Below are positions 12,396 to 25,695 of a DNA stretch of 64,000 nucleotides, piece after piece. The first letter of the stretch is position 1, and every line of letters starts with the position of its first letter. A program made the position numbers and the translations under genes. Below the pieces are notes generated by a model that did no database searches, was not told the DNA's origin, and worked only from the letters and a program-made list of their open reading frames with translations. This DNA is from Sialis fuliginosa (Eukaryota; Arthropoda; Insecta; Megaloptera; Sialidae). Location: the NCBI GenBank assembly GCA_961205875.1, contig OY540816.1, positions 23,834,743 to 23,898,742 on the forward strand. Reading direction: 5' to 3'.

Positions 12396-13784
12396 ATATC
12401 AAGATCACCGCGGAAGCCTCAAGACTTGTATATCAATAGTATATTTTTCCGAGGTTCTTCTGTACTTTAACAAATGAAGTATATACTTTTTTTTAAATAC
12501 AAACAAAATCATTTCATTTATCGTTTGTTAGTCATTAAATTGAAAAACTTTTTTTGTATCTCCCATTAAACTTTTTAAAGTAGAATTTATTACAAAAACA
12601 TCGATTTTGTACATTTTGCTGCTTTGTGAAAGTAAGTCCTTTATACGATTTATATTAAAAATCTAACTTTCTTTTTAAAAGATATCTACATTTAATTATG
12701 CAGATGTAATATTGAAGTGAAACTTCTTTTGTTTTCATTAATTGAAATTTGGTGAAGTTACTCCTTTATAAATCTTAAGTACCCACACAAAATTTCAAAA
12801 GGTTAGTTTGAAAGTTATTATTTTTTTAAATTAACATGGGCACTTATGGAAGTTAAAGTCCAATAAAACACATGGTTCAAGCATCGAGAAAAATCTGAAA
12901 TTTTCACAACACGTCACTTACATATTTAGCAACAAGTTTCATAAAAAAAATTATACACATGCGGAACTAAATTGAGAGAAAAAAAATAATTATTGCTCAA
13001 AAATATTTAAAAAAAAAGAAAGTGTTTCAAATCTATTGAGGTCATTCGAATTCACTGGTATCGCTAAAGAAGTTTTACTTCAATAATAAATGTAGTTTTC
13101 AGATAACCAATTTGTTCTACCTATCGATCTCCCCCCCCCCACCCCTTTATCAACACGATAGCTTCAACAACAGTTTTATTATTTTATTACGACATAAAAC
13201 TGCAATATGTAAATATGAAGCTATACATTGACTTGCTCCAAATAACGTTATTTCGAATGCAGTTTTAAAAATACCGATCTCGGCAAGTAATTTAATTACA
13301 ATAAATCTACAAAATAACCGAGGAGGTTCTACTTGGACTTTGTCCAAAATGCAGTATTTTTATAAACAGTATTCGCAACAAACATGGCCATTAAGGAACA
13401 TTGCGGGCGGATTCACTGTAGCGTAGTATCACAAGTATATAGAACGTAAAGATGTGTTTATTGTTGTCTGTAACATAAGCTAAAATAATCTGTTCTGCGC
13501 CGAGATGAAATCCGCTTAAATTATAACCATATCAACAACTATGTTTTTAAGAGTCTAGGTTTTAAGAGATTGCTAATAACACAAGCAGAGCCGGTCTTAG
13601 CAAGTCTGGCGCCCTGGGTGAGATTTACCCCACCCCCCAACACACATAAAAATACCCAAAAATCACCGAAAATGCTTGTACTTTTTTCATAAAAATTAAT
13701 AATTTTTAAAAAAATTTGACGAAAATATTTAAAGATAGTTTGAAAAAATAAACTTCAACCTTTAACACCTAAAATGTTTTATTA

Positions 13785-13935
13785 AAGATTATATATATTC
13801 TAGATTGCTAAATAAAGGTTTGTTAGTTAACAGCTGTCAAATAATCGATTTTTAGCAATATTTTTTTGCAAATTCGGGCTTAACAGATCAATAAAAAAGT
13901 TAATAGATTTTAAAATTGATTATTTTGTTAATGTA
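13785..13935 (+). repeat. Dispersed repeat, related to 19215-19375
   Basis: Both places share attaaag, ggtttgttagttaacagctg (the other copy tttgttagttagcagct), atcaaataatcgattttt, a tttttttgc segment and tcgggcttaacagatc-like sequence. In each, a C-rich run lies nearby (13620-13640 and 19404-19424, on opposite sides). They look like two decayed copies of one element. No coding sequence is visible. Confidence 0.5.
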
Positions 13936-14430
13936 TTTTATTTGATTTGTTCCAGAAATGAAATGGCGTTGGTTTGTGACTCTACCTGCAGATCGGGTAT
14001 TTTCTATTTGTTCAATCTTCTTTTTTGGGTAAGTCGATTACAACATTAACCCTTTCAAGCCTAAAATAAAATAAAATAAAAAAATACATTCAAATATCCA
14101 TATTAAATACCAATAGTTCGCATGAAATAATTATTAAAAAGGTGGTTTGTTGGTGAAAACATTGGGAACAAAAGTTATTAAATATTTTCCGACCAGACTT
14201 TTCCTCGTTCAAATTTGGACTTCAAAGAATCTTATTGATCTTTAGTTCCACTCATTAAAAGTTTTATAATAGATTAACACCATACACCAGCTGATAACAC
14301 ATAGAACTACGCATGCGTGTGTTTGTCTGGGCCGTATTTAAACAAGCGAGGCCCCTTTAATTTGAAAATTGTTTTATTTATGTCTTTTAATAATTTTTAT
14401 ATCACTTGGATAAAAAAAAAATACCTCCAC

Positions 14431-14560
14431 TTTGGTGACATAGAACTCTGGAACTATAAATCACACAAACTTCAAAATGGTCCTTAAATGTTCATTGTTT
14501 ATTCTAGTTTTACGTATTTAAGTTTTAAATCATTTCGACGAATTGTTTAGTAATTACAAC
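14431..14560 (+). repeat. Copy of the ~130-bp dispersed repeat
   Basis: This is the best-preserved copy in the left part of the window. It runs gtgacatagaactctggaac, tataaatcacacaaacttc, a tggtcctta segment, ctagttttacgta and atcatttcgacgaattgttt. It aligns along its whole length with 53850-53975 and 20880-21015. Confidence 0.65.
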
Positions 14561-15122
14561 ACTTTAATTAAGTGAAGTACTTAAATAAAAAATAATTTTA
14601 TTTTTAATATAATGATATATTTCTAATAGTGTTATTATAATTTCAATCAACCAAAATTGAATATTAAGTCCTTTGATATTATTATCTGACTTTAATTTTT
14701 TTAAATCAAACAATTTAATTTCGTTTTTTTTTTTAAACAAATATTTTTTTATCAATCCAGTATTTTACAACAATGACTTCTATTTGCGAGTACAGCATTT
14801 CAAAGTACAAACATATTTATCAGTAAAGAGATATAAGTTTTGTGTAATAAATTCTTCAAATTGAAAATGAAAAAAATTATCCGTCATGAATCTTCATTTT
14901 ATATGGGTTTGCTGAAAGGGGTGGGGGAGGGGGGGGGAGAGAGGAAGCTGTCCTCCCCTTTCAGAAATCCGACTCTGGTATGTGTGTGTGTGTACGCGAG
15001 TCAAGTTTTCGGTTCAAGGCAGAAAGTTATTGGAAGTAAAACAAGAAGAGTTAAGTTTGTAACATGTAACATGTCGTATGGTGTCTTAATCACAATCTTT
15101 AACATGTCTCTATTGTATACAG

Positions 15123-16111
15123 CAGTGCTTCCCAAACCTGTTCATTGTCACGCCCCCTTGGATCTGAATAAAATAATTCCCGCCTCTCGTTAATTAATAA
15201 TAATAATAATAAATCTTTATTATTCGTGAGCCTTATACAAGCTATAAACATAGTTAATAGATAAAAATGTACAATATTAAAGTACTAATAATAATAGTAA
15301 TGACTTTAATAATAATAATAAAAACAGAGATACAATAAAAATAGTTACGAGTTATATATAAATATAAGTACCTACTAACAAGGGGACAACACAGCACCGG
15401 GGATGAGTATGTAAAACTAGAGCAAAAATAAAAAGACACGTGTTCAACAATTTAATCTCATAGACCTTAATTACAAAGATAATTAACTTTGAAAATTTGT
15501 GTATTCGCCTGGAAAACGATGGTTTTAAGATTTTGATTTTAATTTACAATTATTATTATAAACTATCCCTACACAAACTATGACTATTTGTGAAACATCC
15601 GAAAAAGAATATATTTTTCCTAGTAATGTTGGTTTGATATGATATTATGTAAATCTTGGAATATTTTAGTTTTAGAATTTTAGCTGTACCTACACATAAA
15701 GATCCACCCTTTGATGCGCACAAGATAATATTATTACAATGCCAACAAATGTGTGTGCATATTATAGTTCAATCTTACGTGGTACCGGGTACTGGGTACC
15801 CAGAGAGATAATCCATGTACAGTATCGACAGTTTCAATTACTTATTAAAATAAGTCTACTCTTACTTTCAACTGACTAATCCCTATAATGTCTAGACGAG
15901 GGGTTTTTCAGGTATTCATTGTAAATATATTTTAATTTTCCAAAAACACATGTAATATAGCCATGATTGTCCCTTATTATGTAAAGTGGAAACATATTCA
16001 TAAGTAAAATTATTTGTACTTTCTATTGAAAACATTTCGCGGCCCCCACAAGAAAACCTACGTCCACTTAGGGGAGGGGGGGGGGTGCGACCCTCAGTTT
16101 GGGAAGTACTG
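15123..16111. mobile_element. Non-autonomous hAT-type element with 8-bp target duplication
   Basis: The element begins cagtgcttcccaaacctg and ends cagtttgggaagtactg, imperfect terminal inverted repeats of the CAG...CTG type seen in hAT transposons. It is flanked on both sides by the identical 8-mer gtatacag (15115-15122 and 16112-16119), a perfect 8-bp target-site duplication as hAT transposases make. At 989 bp with no transposase frame it is non-autonomous. A stretch starting near 15193 (aataataataataataaatc then tttattattcgtgagcc) looks like a retroelement tail inserted in it. Confidence 0.8.
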
Positions 16112-17839
16112 GTATACAGGATGGGTTTATATTAGATTCTGAAGCAGTCATTCTCATATTGGAAAATTAGATCAGACTTTTCTCTTCAATTTGCTTTCTT
16201 TGTATCGCTTCTTAAAACGAGTTATTTATAATCAATTTTCAAACTCCCAGGAAAAACCAGGTCCCGTCGTAGAATTTGTATGATAATAAAATAAATAGGT
16301 TAGCAATAATCATAATCAATTTCGATTCTTGGAAGTGAAATGTTTCTTTATATTTCAATTTTTAATCAAAATATTTAATTGTTACATGTGTTGATAAAAT
16401 GTTTTTTTTTAGTATTTTGATGTTAAATCTCAGGTTTTCATAAAATGTTAATAGCTAAGATCACACACTGAAAAATTATCTAACTATTGGTGAAAACCGC
16501 ATTAAAATCGGTTCAGTAGTTTTCGAGTTTACCTGAAACATATAGAAAAATATAACGTCCTTTTATAGAAATGTATATTTCATAAAATTAATTATTAAAT
16601 TAAAAAGAACCTTTGTTTTAGTTAATGTGTTAGTCGATATTATAAATATATATCACTGTGTTTATTATTTGCCCAGTATATCATTAAATTTAACCACAAA
16701 TCAATGAACGGCCTTTTGTGTACTTTGTAAAGTTTATACAGGATAATGCGTTTATATTTAATTAAATAGTGCAGTCACATACAGCATACAGTACAGTGAC
16801 GACAGTGAGCAGCTTGTAGCTTCTAGCAACACAACACAACACAACACGTACAGTTACATGTAGGTAGAGTTATACACGTGTAACTTCTCTTGTTCAATCT
16901 CTGCTTAACGATGCAAATTATAAAGTAGCTAGAAACAACTAACATAGGTAGATCAAATACGAAATAGTACCTACTACATGATAAACGAAACTATAGCTCC
17001 CAGTTGAACAAATGCATGTACTGGATTTATTTACCATTATATGTTAAATTCAACGTCTCTCTGTCTGTCCCTTAGTGCGCTTATCACTCGAGAACCACTT
17101 ACCCGATTTACGTGTTTTTTTTTAATTCATAGGTACGTTCTACATAACAACAAAGCAGTAACGATAATAGTAAATCAAGTCCATTGGCGCGCTATTTTGC
17201 AATACGCTGCGTAAACCATTCAATATTGAACAAAATAATGTATTAAAGAATTGTGTAGAATCAAAAGATCTACAATAAAGTCCGCGACACCATATGTCTA
17301 ATTTTTCTATTTAAGCCACAATAACTGCTTTTATGTTACAAAGAAAATTTAAAATATTTGGGTTCTGTTTACGTGGACTTTGACCTGCAAAACATGAATC
17401 CTTATCGATGATTTCATCGTCATAAGTACTTCATGTAGATATAATTTGCCCTTTACAGCATCCAATTTTGTTTTTTAATTTAGGAAATAACTTTAAATAA
17501 GTTATATAAGGTAAAATATTATTAACAACGAGCGAACTAAAGAACAAATGCCGCGTCGGAGTCATTCGGACTCCCTCGGTTCGACCGTTGTCTTTTTATC
17601 GTCAATTGTTTATTTTGTTTTCAATAATTATCTTTTAAATTTAAACAGAACAAAAATTATTTGTACTTTTTGTTCTGATTCGTTTTTGTTAGGTTATTTA
17701 GTTATATTTTTCAAAAATACAAAGTATATGTAGATAGTACAAATATACATATATATGGAATTTACCAGCACAAGGGGAAACACAGTTTGTTTATTGTATA
17801 AATATGTACATATGAGACTAACTCGTTTTGACATCTGAA

Positions 17840-18048
17840 CAGGTAATGTGACGGAATTCGCGTTGAAATTCACGCCTTGGCAACGATCCGTTAGTTATAC
17901 TCATTTGCATATCGTGCGAATATTTCATGATCTAGTAAACAGAGTGTGCCCGTTAAATCAGGCTTTTGCCGCTACAATAAGACATAATCAACATTTATGG
18001 AACTTGCATCAACAAATCACAAACGCTACAAAAGTTTACGATACCTAG
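17840..18048 (+). other. Weak candidate exon or gene remnant
   Basis: The open frame reads in part LHIVRIFHDLVNRVCPLNQA and HLWNLHQQITNATKVYDT, ending in TAG. Its mixed codon use stands out from the AT-rich surroundings, and a possible acceptor (gatccgttag) precedes it. The spacing of aromatic and Asn residues faintly resembles part of insect gustatory receptors, but this is a hunch. No partner exon was found. Chance is a real alternative. Confidence 0.2.
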
Positions 18049-18385
18049 TTTTTCTTTTTTACATTATTTTTTCAAAGAATAATACCCACTATTATAAACT
18101 GTTTATAAATTATTAAATAATAAACATTACAAGTGCAGTTATCCCTCCGTTTTATGCGGTTAATTGGTTCCGTGAAAACAGCGCGTGAATGGAGGGATTA
18201 CTATATATACAAATTTGTCAAATGCGAGCCGAGTCTCGCGTATTAGTGTTCCGTACTGGATAGTTTTTCTTCCTCGCAATATCGAAGATACGAGAAGTTT
18301 TGTGACCATGTGCTTCAAAGATATGCCACTTAAAAGGGAAAAATAATTTTATTTTTAAGAAAAAAATAAAATCGAATTAAAAAAA

Positions 18386-18535
18386 AAAACACTGAAAAAG
18401 AATATAATAATTAAATTTAACAGTTTTTGAAGTCGGTGCCAAGTCAATAAAAAACTTTTTCAGTAAGAAAAAAATAAAACCGACTTCAAAAACGGTTAAA
18501 TTTAATTATTATATACTTTTCAGTGTTTTTTTGAA
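18386..18535. repeat. Inverted-repeat hairpin with gaagtcggt core
   Basis: The left arm (acactgaaaaag...ttaaatttaac, then agtttttgaagtcggt) is mirrored by the right arm (accgacttcaaaaacggtta, aatttaattattatatac, ttttcagtgttttt). Partial copies occur at about 3108-3165 and 56945-56985. I associate this accgacttcaaaaa/ttttcagtgttttt arrangement with repeats that are very common in Lepidoptera. Confidence 0.6.
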
Positions 18536-20531
18536 GACGGGTTTTATTTTTCTCTTAAGAATTTTTTTTTATCTGTTCTGTAAATCGATTTCAGCTCACG
18601 AAATACCTCGTTGTTTAAAGTATATATAAATACAAGCATAAAAATAAATGTAATATTTTTTTAACGTTATTAAAATACGGTTGAACTTTTTTTACCGACT
18701 CTTTTCCAGCACGAACTTTATTTGATCTAGTCCATTCATATTTTGTTAATATAATTTTCCTGAAGAAATACCATTTCAATAAACAACTGTTTTTTAGTAA
18801 CCTCAGCTGGGTCAGTTTGAAAGCGTTTGACTGTATACATATATAGTGTGACCTCGGTCATGCGAGCTAACTAGAAGATAACATATATTTGAAATTTTCG
18901 AATTATTGTTTAAGTTAAATGGTCCGTATAGAACTAAAACAACTAACTTGACATTATAGCAAACATTCATGGAAATTGATGGTTTATGAACACTTGCATT
19001 CAGTTAAATGGCGCAGTTATGATTCATTAATTAAGACCATATTGCGGTTGTGACGCCTCAAATTTAAAGCTTATTTTAGGATTTTTTTTTCGTGACAAAA
19101 TAAAATATATTTTTATATGTTTTTATTTGCATCTTCCGTCGAGGCCTCCTTCCCCTATTATGAACAAATTAAAATTGATAAATCAACAAATAAGTTGATT
19201 TGTTAGTATCTCAGTTAATACCTTATTAAAGGTTCTCTGGGTTGCTGAATAAGTATTTGTTAGTTAGCAGCTATCAAATAATCGATTTTTTTTACAAATT
19301 AACATTGTTTAAATTTAGCTATATTTTTTTTGCTTAATCGGGTTTAACTGATCGACAAAAAATTTAAAGATAAAAAAAAATTACAGCTTGTACACTGATT
19401 TCCTGCCCCCCCCCCCCCCCCCCATCCCCCTAAAGCTGGTACTGAGTGTATCCTCTTTTTTAATATTATTTCTTTCGACCCTGGTAATCAGATATTATTT
19501 CCACCTTTATCAACTATACATAAATTTGTATTAATACACTTGAGAGTTGAGATGTATGAAACTTTTAACAAGTAATTATTAACCGACGACTGTATGAAAA
19601 CAACCTAACTCTCTCTCTCCCTCTCTGTACATGTAGGTTATGTATCATTCCGTAAGAAGTAATTCGATACTTTTGATAATTATGAGAACATTTAATTGGT
19701 TTATAGCTCGAAGTTTATACATCCTACAGAATAATTACTCTAATTTATATACGTGAGTAAATATTATAATTGTTATCAGTGGAGGACTTTTTTGGGGCGA
19801 CATTTTCATAATTGAATCTAAGGTACAGCTGGGCGGAGGTCAGACCTATGTTCATATAATTTTTTGTCTTAAAATTATGCACATATTAACCCCTATCAAT
19901 TATAAAAAAAAATCAAATTTCGATTTCTTCATAAACTTCACTTACCCTAATTATTCCATAGTAATTCCTTATACTTTCTTCAACCTACAGAAGATTGGTA
20001 TTTTTATCAATGTATAATACAAAAAACCAGGCCAGAAGTTTCAGGTTTTTAAAGTAAAATGGTGTAAAATAGCGCGCCGATAAATTTTAATGCAAGACAC
20101 TAAAACTTTTTCGATTCTGAAATAAATATTAAAGTAATCACTTGGTGATAAAAAGAATGTATGTTATAAGGAAACACGTGTCAGATGCTGTTACCGCATA
20201 TATGAAGACGGATTTTAAATAATGATTATATTATATTATCAGCGGCGCACATAGAATTTCTAATTTATTTATTTTACTTGAATTAGATACATCACAAGTT
20301 GGCTTCCTGCAGACGTAATACCACTTATATATATTGACAAATTCAAGGAGGGAGTTTACCTCCCCCACTCCCCTTCCCCATATAAATGTTTAATTTATGG
20401 TTAATCATCAAAGGAAATTAATTAATACAATTTCTTGAAAAATATAAACATTTTTATTATACAAATTAATTATATTTATCGAACCTTAAACGAATAACAC
20501 TTATATATTTAAGACATTTATTGTTGTGTAG

Positions 20532-23500
20532 ATCTCCGGCCTGACGCTGGTGGCATTCGGCGTATACGTTTTCCTGGAGCCGAGCAAAGGTCACCTTCTG
20601 TTCCTAGTGACGCCGGAAGACGTGAAGAAACACGCGGTGTATCACCTGGCGTACGCGCTCTTCGGCCTAGGCACCGCTGTTGTCGTCGTCGGCGCACTCG
20701 GATGCTCAAAGACGCTCCAGAACCGCAGGGCCCTTCTTGTCGTTGTGAGTCGTTTATAAGACCCTCGTTACTACACTACCAAACAAATATTATTATATTA
20801 TATATATTATTTTTCTTTATATTATATATTTATATAGTCTACAGCCTAACTTACGCTTAAGGAAAACGTATGTTCTGTTTGGTGACAATGTGACATAGTA
20901 CTCGGGAACTATAAATCATACAGACTTCAGAATGGTCTTAAAATGTTCATTGTATCGACTACTTTTAAACAATAAAATGTCTAATCATTTTAACGAGTCG
21001 TTTAGTAATTATAGCGCTGCAATTAAGTATTTATATACCAAGGCATGTGGCACGTATAACCAAACCAGTGAAATTTTACTCTCTTTCTTATTTTTTTCTA
21101 AATCAAAAATGGCGCCTTCAGGGGGCTTTAAAGCTAATTTTAAAAAATGCATGGCAAGGCGTGTGGAGTGTCAAAATGTAGATCTCAATCAGTAAAAATT
21201 GACCCTATTTTATTACTCAGAAATGGCGCCCCCTCTAACTCGGTAACTACTGGCTCAAAAAATCTATAAAAAAATTGGTAACGAGTCTTTGATGGGACTA
21301 CCAAATACTAAAGTCAACAATTTCATTTCAAATTTTGGAGAAATAGAAATGGGCGTCATAGATTTTTTTTATTTTCATATCTAGGCATGTGTGGTATCAA
21401 AATGTAGATCTCTATATTTTTATATTTTTTTCTAACTTAAAAATGCACCTGTAAGTGGCTGCAAACAGTCCACGTACTTCGGAACCCTTATGACAGAATT
21501 TGTTTTCATTATAGTATCTTGCATGTCTACTATCGTTATTCATTCTGGAGTTCTCGGCCGCTCTTGCGGCATTCGGCGCGCGTTATCGGCTACTCAACAA
21601 CCTAGACCGTCGTCTTCAGGAGCAACTGTTGCAGCATTACGGCCACGATAACAACAGGGGCTCTATCAACGGCGCCTTCACGGAATCAATAGACTTTGCA
21701 CAGTTCAGAGTAAGTCGTTAGAGGCAGGATGTTTATCTGGAATAGGCATTATGCCAGTAACAAAGTAGCATGATTTTAAATAATGAAATAGGTTCAAAAG
21801 ATTCTAAGAAATGTATTTATTCTTATATTAAAAGCGAGATTAATATAATTTCTGTTTAAATAAATATATACATTGTCTCTAAGTAAAAATAATATGCTGA
21901 GACATATAATGTACGTCTTGTTGGACCAGTGCTTCTCAAAATGTATATACAATAGGTATGCCAGTTACAAAGTATCACTGAAATTATGAGATTAAAAAGA
22001 TTCTAAGAAATGTATTTATTTTTATATTAAAAGCGAGATTAATATAATTTTTGTTAAAATAAAAACACAAAATACAGCAATCCGCCATGTTTGATGGAAC
22101 ACCAGTCAGAGTGGATGACGTCACGCCTTTGTTTGATTAATATCTGCACTATTTATAAAATATTTAGTGGTTTTAAATTATCAATTTGCTCAGTTTTGTG
22201 TTACCAAACTAAAACCGAGAAACGTTAGCGATGGAATAAGGATTTATTATTGTTGACAAGGAGTGTTTACATAGGCGTGACGTCACAAATGCGCCATGAC
22301 ACCTGCCAGCGTTTTAAAAGGGTCTATTTTTTTTCTGCAGAAATAAGTATTTTTTTAGGTACTATTATGTGTGATTTTTGTATATTTTGTCTAGTTTAAT
22401 TGTTGCGGTATCGTGAGCGACGCCGATTACGAGAATACCGTGTGGAAGAAGTCCAGCACATTGACTAGGAACGTGCCGCTAACGTGTTGTGTCCTCGACT
22501 ACAAATCTGTAAGAATCTATTATATTTATTAAGTAAGGTATGTTAAGTGCAACAGATAAGTACAACAAGAGGACAGGGAAATACGTCTCTGGGGTTTCTT
22601 ACTTTTCAATTAAATTACAAAAAAAAAAAAAAATGAACTTATTTTTTTTAAGTTTCAGATTTTCGAATTAATTTTCTTTGTTTTTTTTTTAGTGAATTTT
22701 CAGAAATATTTTTTACGCGATTTTCAGCCTATTTTAATTGATTGATTTGGTTTTCCGCGATTTTAGAAAATTATGTAACGTATGTGTTTTACTAGGTTAT
22801 GATTTTTTTTGTGCGATTTTCTGTGGAACGTATTTACCGCGTAAAAAGAGACTCTTCTGATCTTCCAGCGAATTATTTTCGTGGGGGGGGGCTAAATATA
22901 TACATTATGGGAAATCCTAGAATGGTTACCTTGGTTGGTTTTCAGGTTTAATTTTTCTTTTTCAAATAAAACTAAATTGTCTGAAACATTTTTTCTGAAA
23001 TGTATTGATTAATTTTTTACTCGAAAACTATGAATTGAATAATAACGAATGGCGTAAATGCAATGAATAATATAATAGCACTGTATAAGAGTTCGTTATG
23101 TTATTATTTAGAATGTATTTGTAAGAGCTGCAAATTCATTTAATAAAGTGTTGTGTACGATTTCTTACAGACCGCATTAACGAACTCCGGTAGCCCAATT
23201 AGCGTCGTCTCCAGAGTTTTCTCCGGCACGGTGAGTCAAAATAAACGTAAGGGCGGATCACCCCCGCCCCCCCATCCCCCTACCCCTACCCTGCTACAAA
23301 CTCCTTGCGTCTAGCAAAACAACAAAATATAAGAAAAATATATTCCAGCTTGACAAATATATATTTGCGAATTTGTGTTTTCAGTTAATAAATAATTTAA
23401 AAATATTATTAGAATATTCTACTTTATGCGCCAACTCAAACATTTTAATAAAAAATAGCATTTAATATTAATTTACACGCTCAGTTATAAAATTATAATA

Positions 23501-25695
23501 CCTCTACGTCTTATTTTCTTGAATTTTAGTCGATATTTGTATGACGAGTTGAATTTCACTGCAGGAAATTTCACTAAAAAATTTTTAATTTTTGATTTCG
23601 TTAAAAGTATAGAAAATGACGTGAAAAGTTGTTTGTTTCAAACCGCAGGTCTGTATCTCAAACCGTTCTCGAGATATAGCCTCGCAAAGTTTCAGTTTTT
23701 TTAAATTTTTGAAGAAAAAAGGCCATAACTTTTGAACGCGTGGTCGGAATTGATTTTAGTTGACGGATTTGGAATCAGCGTGTCAAAATCTATATAATGA
23801 CATGTATAATACCTTAAAATTCGAAAAAAAAAATTTCGCGAAAAATCGAAAAAATTCAAAGGGGTATACCTTAAAAAAATGTCGATTTTTGGCCAAAATT
23901 TTTTTGTCGGATTTTAAAGTATTATACATGCCATTATATAGATTTTGACACGCTGATTTCAAATCCGTCAACTAAAATCAATTCCGACCACACGTTCAAA
24001 AGTTATGGCCTTTTTTCTTCAAAAATTTAAAAAAACTGAAACTTTGCGAGGCTATATCTCGAGAACGGTTTGAGATACAGACCTACGGTTTGAAACAAAC
24101 AACTTTTCACGTCATTTTCTATACAATAAACATACTTTTAACGAAATCAAAATTTCAAAATTTTTTAGTGAAATTTCCTGCAGTGAACTTCACTCGTCAT
24201 ACAAATATCGACTAAAATACAAGAAAATAAGACGTAGAATCATTTAGTCACTATATACATAAATATTTATATAAGAATTTAAATATTTTTTATTATACAT
24301 ACATGAAATGTACTTTATAATAAAGTATAGTAATCATGGAAAAAATCGAACTCGAGATTTTAACGGAATTACACGTAAAATATGAGATTAAATACTAAGT
24401 CATATCCCCCCCCCCCATCGCAAAAAGCTATCTACGCCACTGCATTACAATATTATTATTTTGCTAGTTATGTTGTTGACTTAATTAAAGTGAGTTATAT
24501 TTTTATATATTGCATAATTTTGTGATAAATATATTATCTTTTAATACGGTTATTGTTATACTTGATATCTCTTATGAATTAGTCAGTAAGATGAGTTTTC
24601 TATAAGTGTAATGAAATCTCGTGCAACGCATAATTAGTCGTATATGTTTGCAGGTACTACGCAATTATAATAGGTCGACATTATTTTGTGAATTATGTTT
24701 TGTAACATGGCTAATTGTAGGTCGAGGAATTGTGGCAACATCCGAAACCACAGGACGAGGCTGCTTGTCAAATAAACGACGTCGCCTACCAGCAGAACAG
24801 TCGACACACTAAAGTGAGTACTCGAAAGACAAACACGTGTAATTACCCCTTTCATTTAAAAGCAAGCATTACTCGTACCTATATATGCAACTACAGCCTA
24901 CAATACACTACAATTACTTAACATACATACATACATAACATATGTACAAAATGTGAGACAGCCACTTTTCACTTTTACAAATATCTCTACAATGGAAATA
25001 TTTTAAATTTTACAAATTACCGAACCGATTTTAATGGGATTTTAGAGTTGGTTTAGGGTATGTAATTATTGATTTACAGCAGGCCTGTATTCAAGAAAAT
25101 ATATAAAATAACTTACAATCAATGGAAGTTGTGATGTAAGTCAAAAAGTTTAAATTAAATTATTAGGTCAGGGACGTATTAAGGAAAATTTATAGTTGGT
25201 CTTCTAATAAAATTGTTTAAAATTTTAGAACTTCTTGATGTTTAAAAATGATTTTTATAAAAAAAAATTAAATTATTCTCAATAAATTTTACTTTATTTT
25301 TGTTGCCTCCCCACCCAAAAATTGTTTTTTTTACATATTAGTTTTTTATGAGGGCAAACGGGGGTGGGTAAAAAATAATTATTTTTTTTGGGACGGGATT
25401 CTTATTTTGTTTTATAGATATCAATATTATTATTTATTTTGGGGATATTTTTAAGCTAATTAAAAATCGTTATTTATTTAATAAATTATATGTTGTAGGG
25501 ATGTCTGCACGACATTGAATTATGGTTCCAGACACAGACATTATATTTAATCATCATTTGTTGCATAATGTCCGTTCTTCAGGTAAAAACAAACAACAAA
25601 AGTGTCGTGCAATTTAATACAGTTGAGTATTTCTCTTGTTTCAGGTAATTGGTATCGTTTTTACCATAATTACTTGCAGAAAACTAGGAATCTAA
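20532..25695 (+). CDS. Tetraspanin (5' end missing)
   Basis: Seven coding exons join in frame, all phase 0: 20532-20744, 21515-21709, 22395-22508, 23171-23230, 24721-24813, 25499-25582 and 25645-25695 (TAA). They give 269 residues. The first exon starts inside transmembrane segment 1 (ISGLTLVAFGVYVF) and includes TM2 (YALFGLGTAVVVVGALGC). The second carries TM3 (YLACLLSLFILEFSAALAAF). The large extracellular loop holds the hallmark CCG (FNCCGIVSDADYE), PLTCC and, before TM4, GCLHDIELWF. TM4 is LYLIICCIMSVLQVIGIVFT. Tetraspanins organise membrane protein assemblies at the plasma and endosomal membranes. The N-terminal exon with the start codon was not found upstream. The C-terminal tail is short (CRKLGI). 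Confidence 0.9.
20880..21015 (+). repeat. Copy of the ~130-bp dispersed repeat in tetraspanin intron
   Basis: Carries gtgacatagtactcgggaac, tataaatcatacagacttca, gaatggtcttaaaatgttca and acgagtcgtttagtaattat, in the same order as the copy at 14431. It lies between the first two tetraspanin exons found here. Further downstream in the same intron, 21040-21440 holds a looser direct repeat (aggcatgtgg...tcaaaatgtagatctc) present two or three times. Confidence 0.6.
21785..22290 (+). repeat. Intronic duplication followed by two TGACGTCA sites
   Basis: A segment with aaaagattctaagaaatgta, tttatt and atattaaaagcgagattaat occurs at about 21792-21865 and again at 21990-22065. It is followed by an element whose ends carry inverted gatgacgtcacgcct (22114-22128) and aggcgtgacgtcac (22273-22286), each with a CRE-like palindrome TGACGTCA. 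It lies between the second and third tetraspanin exons. The inverted arrangement suggests a small inverted-repeat element rather than a tetraspanin control region. Confidence 0.45.
23504..24237. mobile_element. Foldback element, copy 2
   Basis: Second copy of the inverted repeat at 10307-11049, in the tetraspanin intron between exons 23171-23230 and 24721-24813. The arms start ctacgtcttattttcttgaa and end with the complement at 24221-24237. It is about 734 bp and nearly symmetrical. The ends are clearer here than in copy 1. The mirrored open frames around 23760-23971 are by-products of the symmetry. Confidence 0.8.

Larger units (their letters stand above)
6034..20531. other. Long gene-poor stretch rich in short repeats
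   Basis: No gene can be supported here apart from the weak candidate at 17840-18048. The open frames are AT-rich and lack motifs, and two of the apparent frames come from a foldback element. The stretch holds many inverted-repeat elements and poly-C or poly-G runs (for example near 7152, 13131 and 19404), which often sit in degenerate elements. The missing first exon of the tetraspanin downstream should lie here, but I could not recognise it. Confidence 0.5.

Noticed and set aside
23760-23971. Frames starting MTDLESACQNLYNDMYNTLK on both strands (also 10505-10783)
   Set aside because: Both strands give nearly the same peptide because the foldback element is self-complementary; no codon bias and no family.
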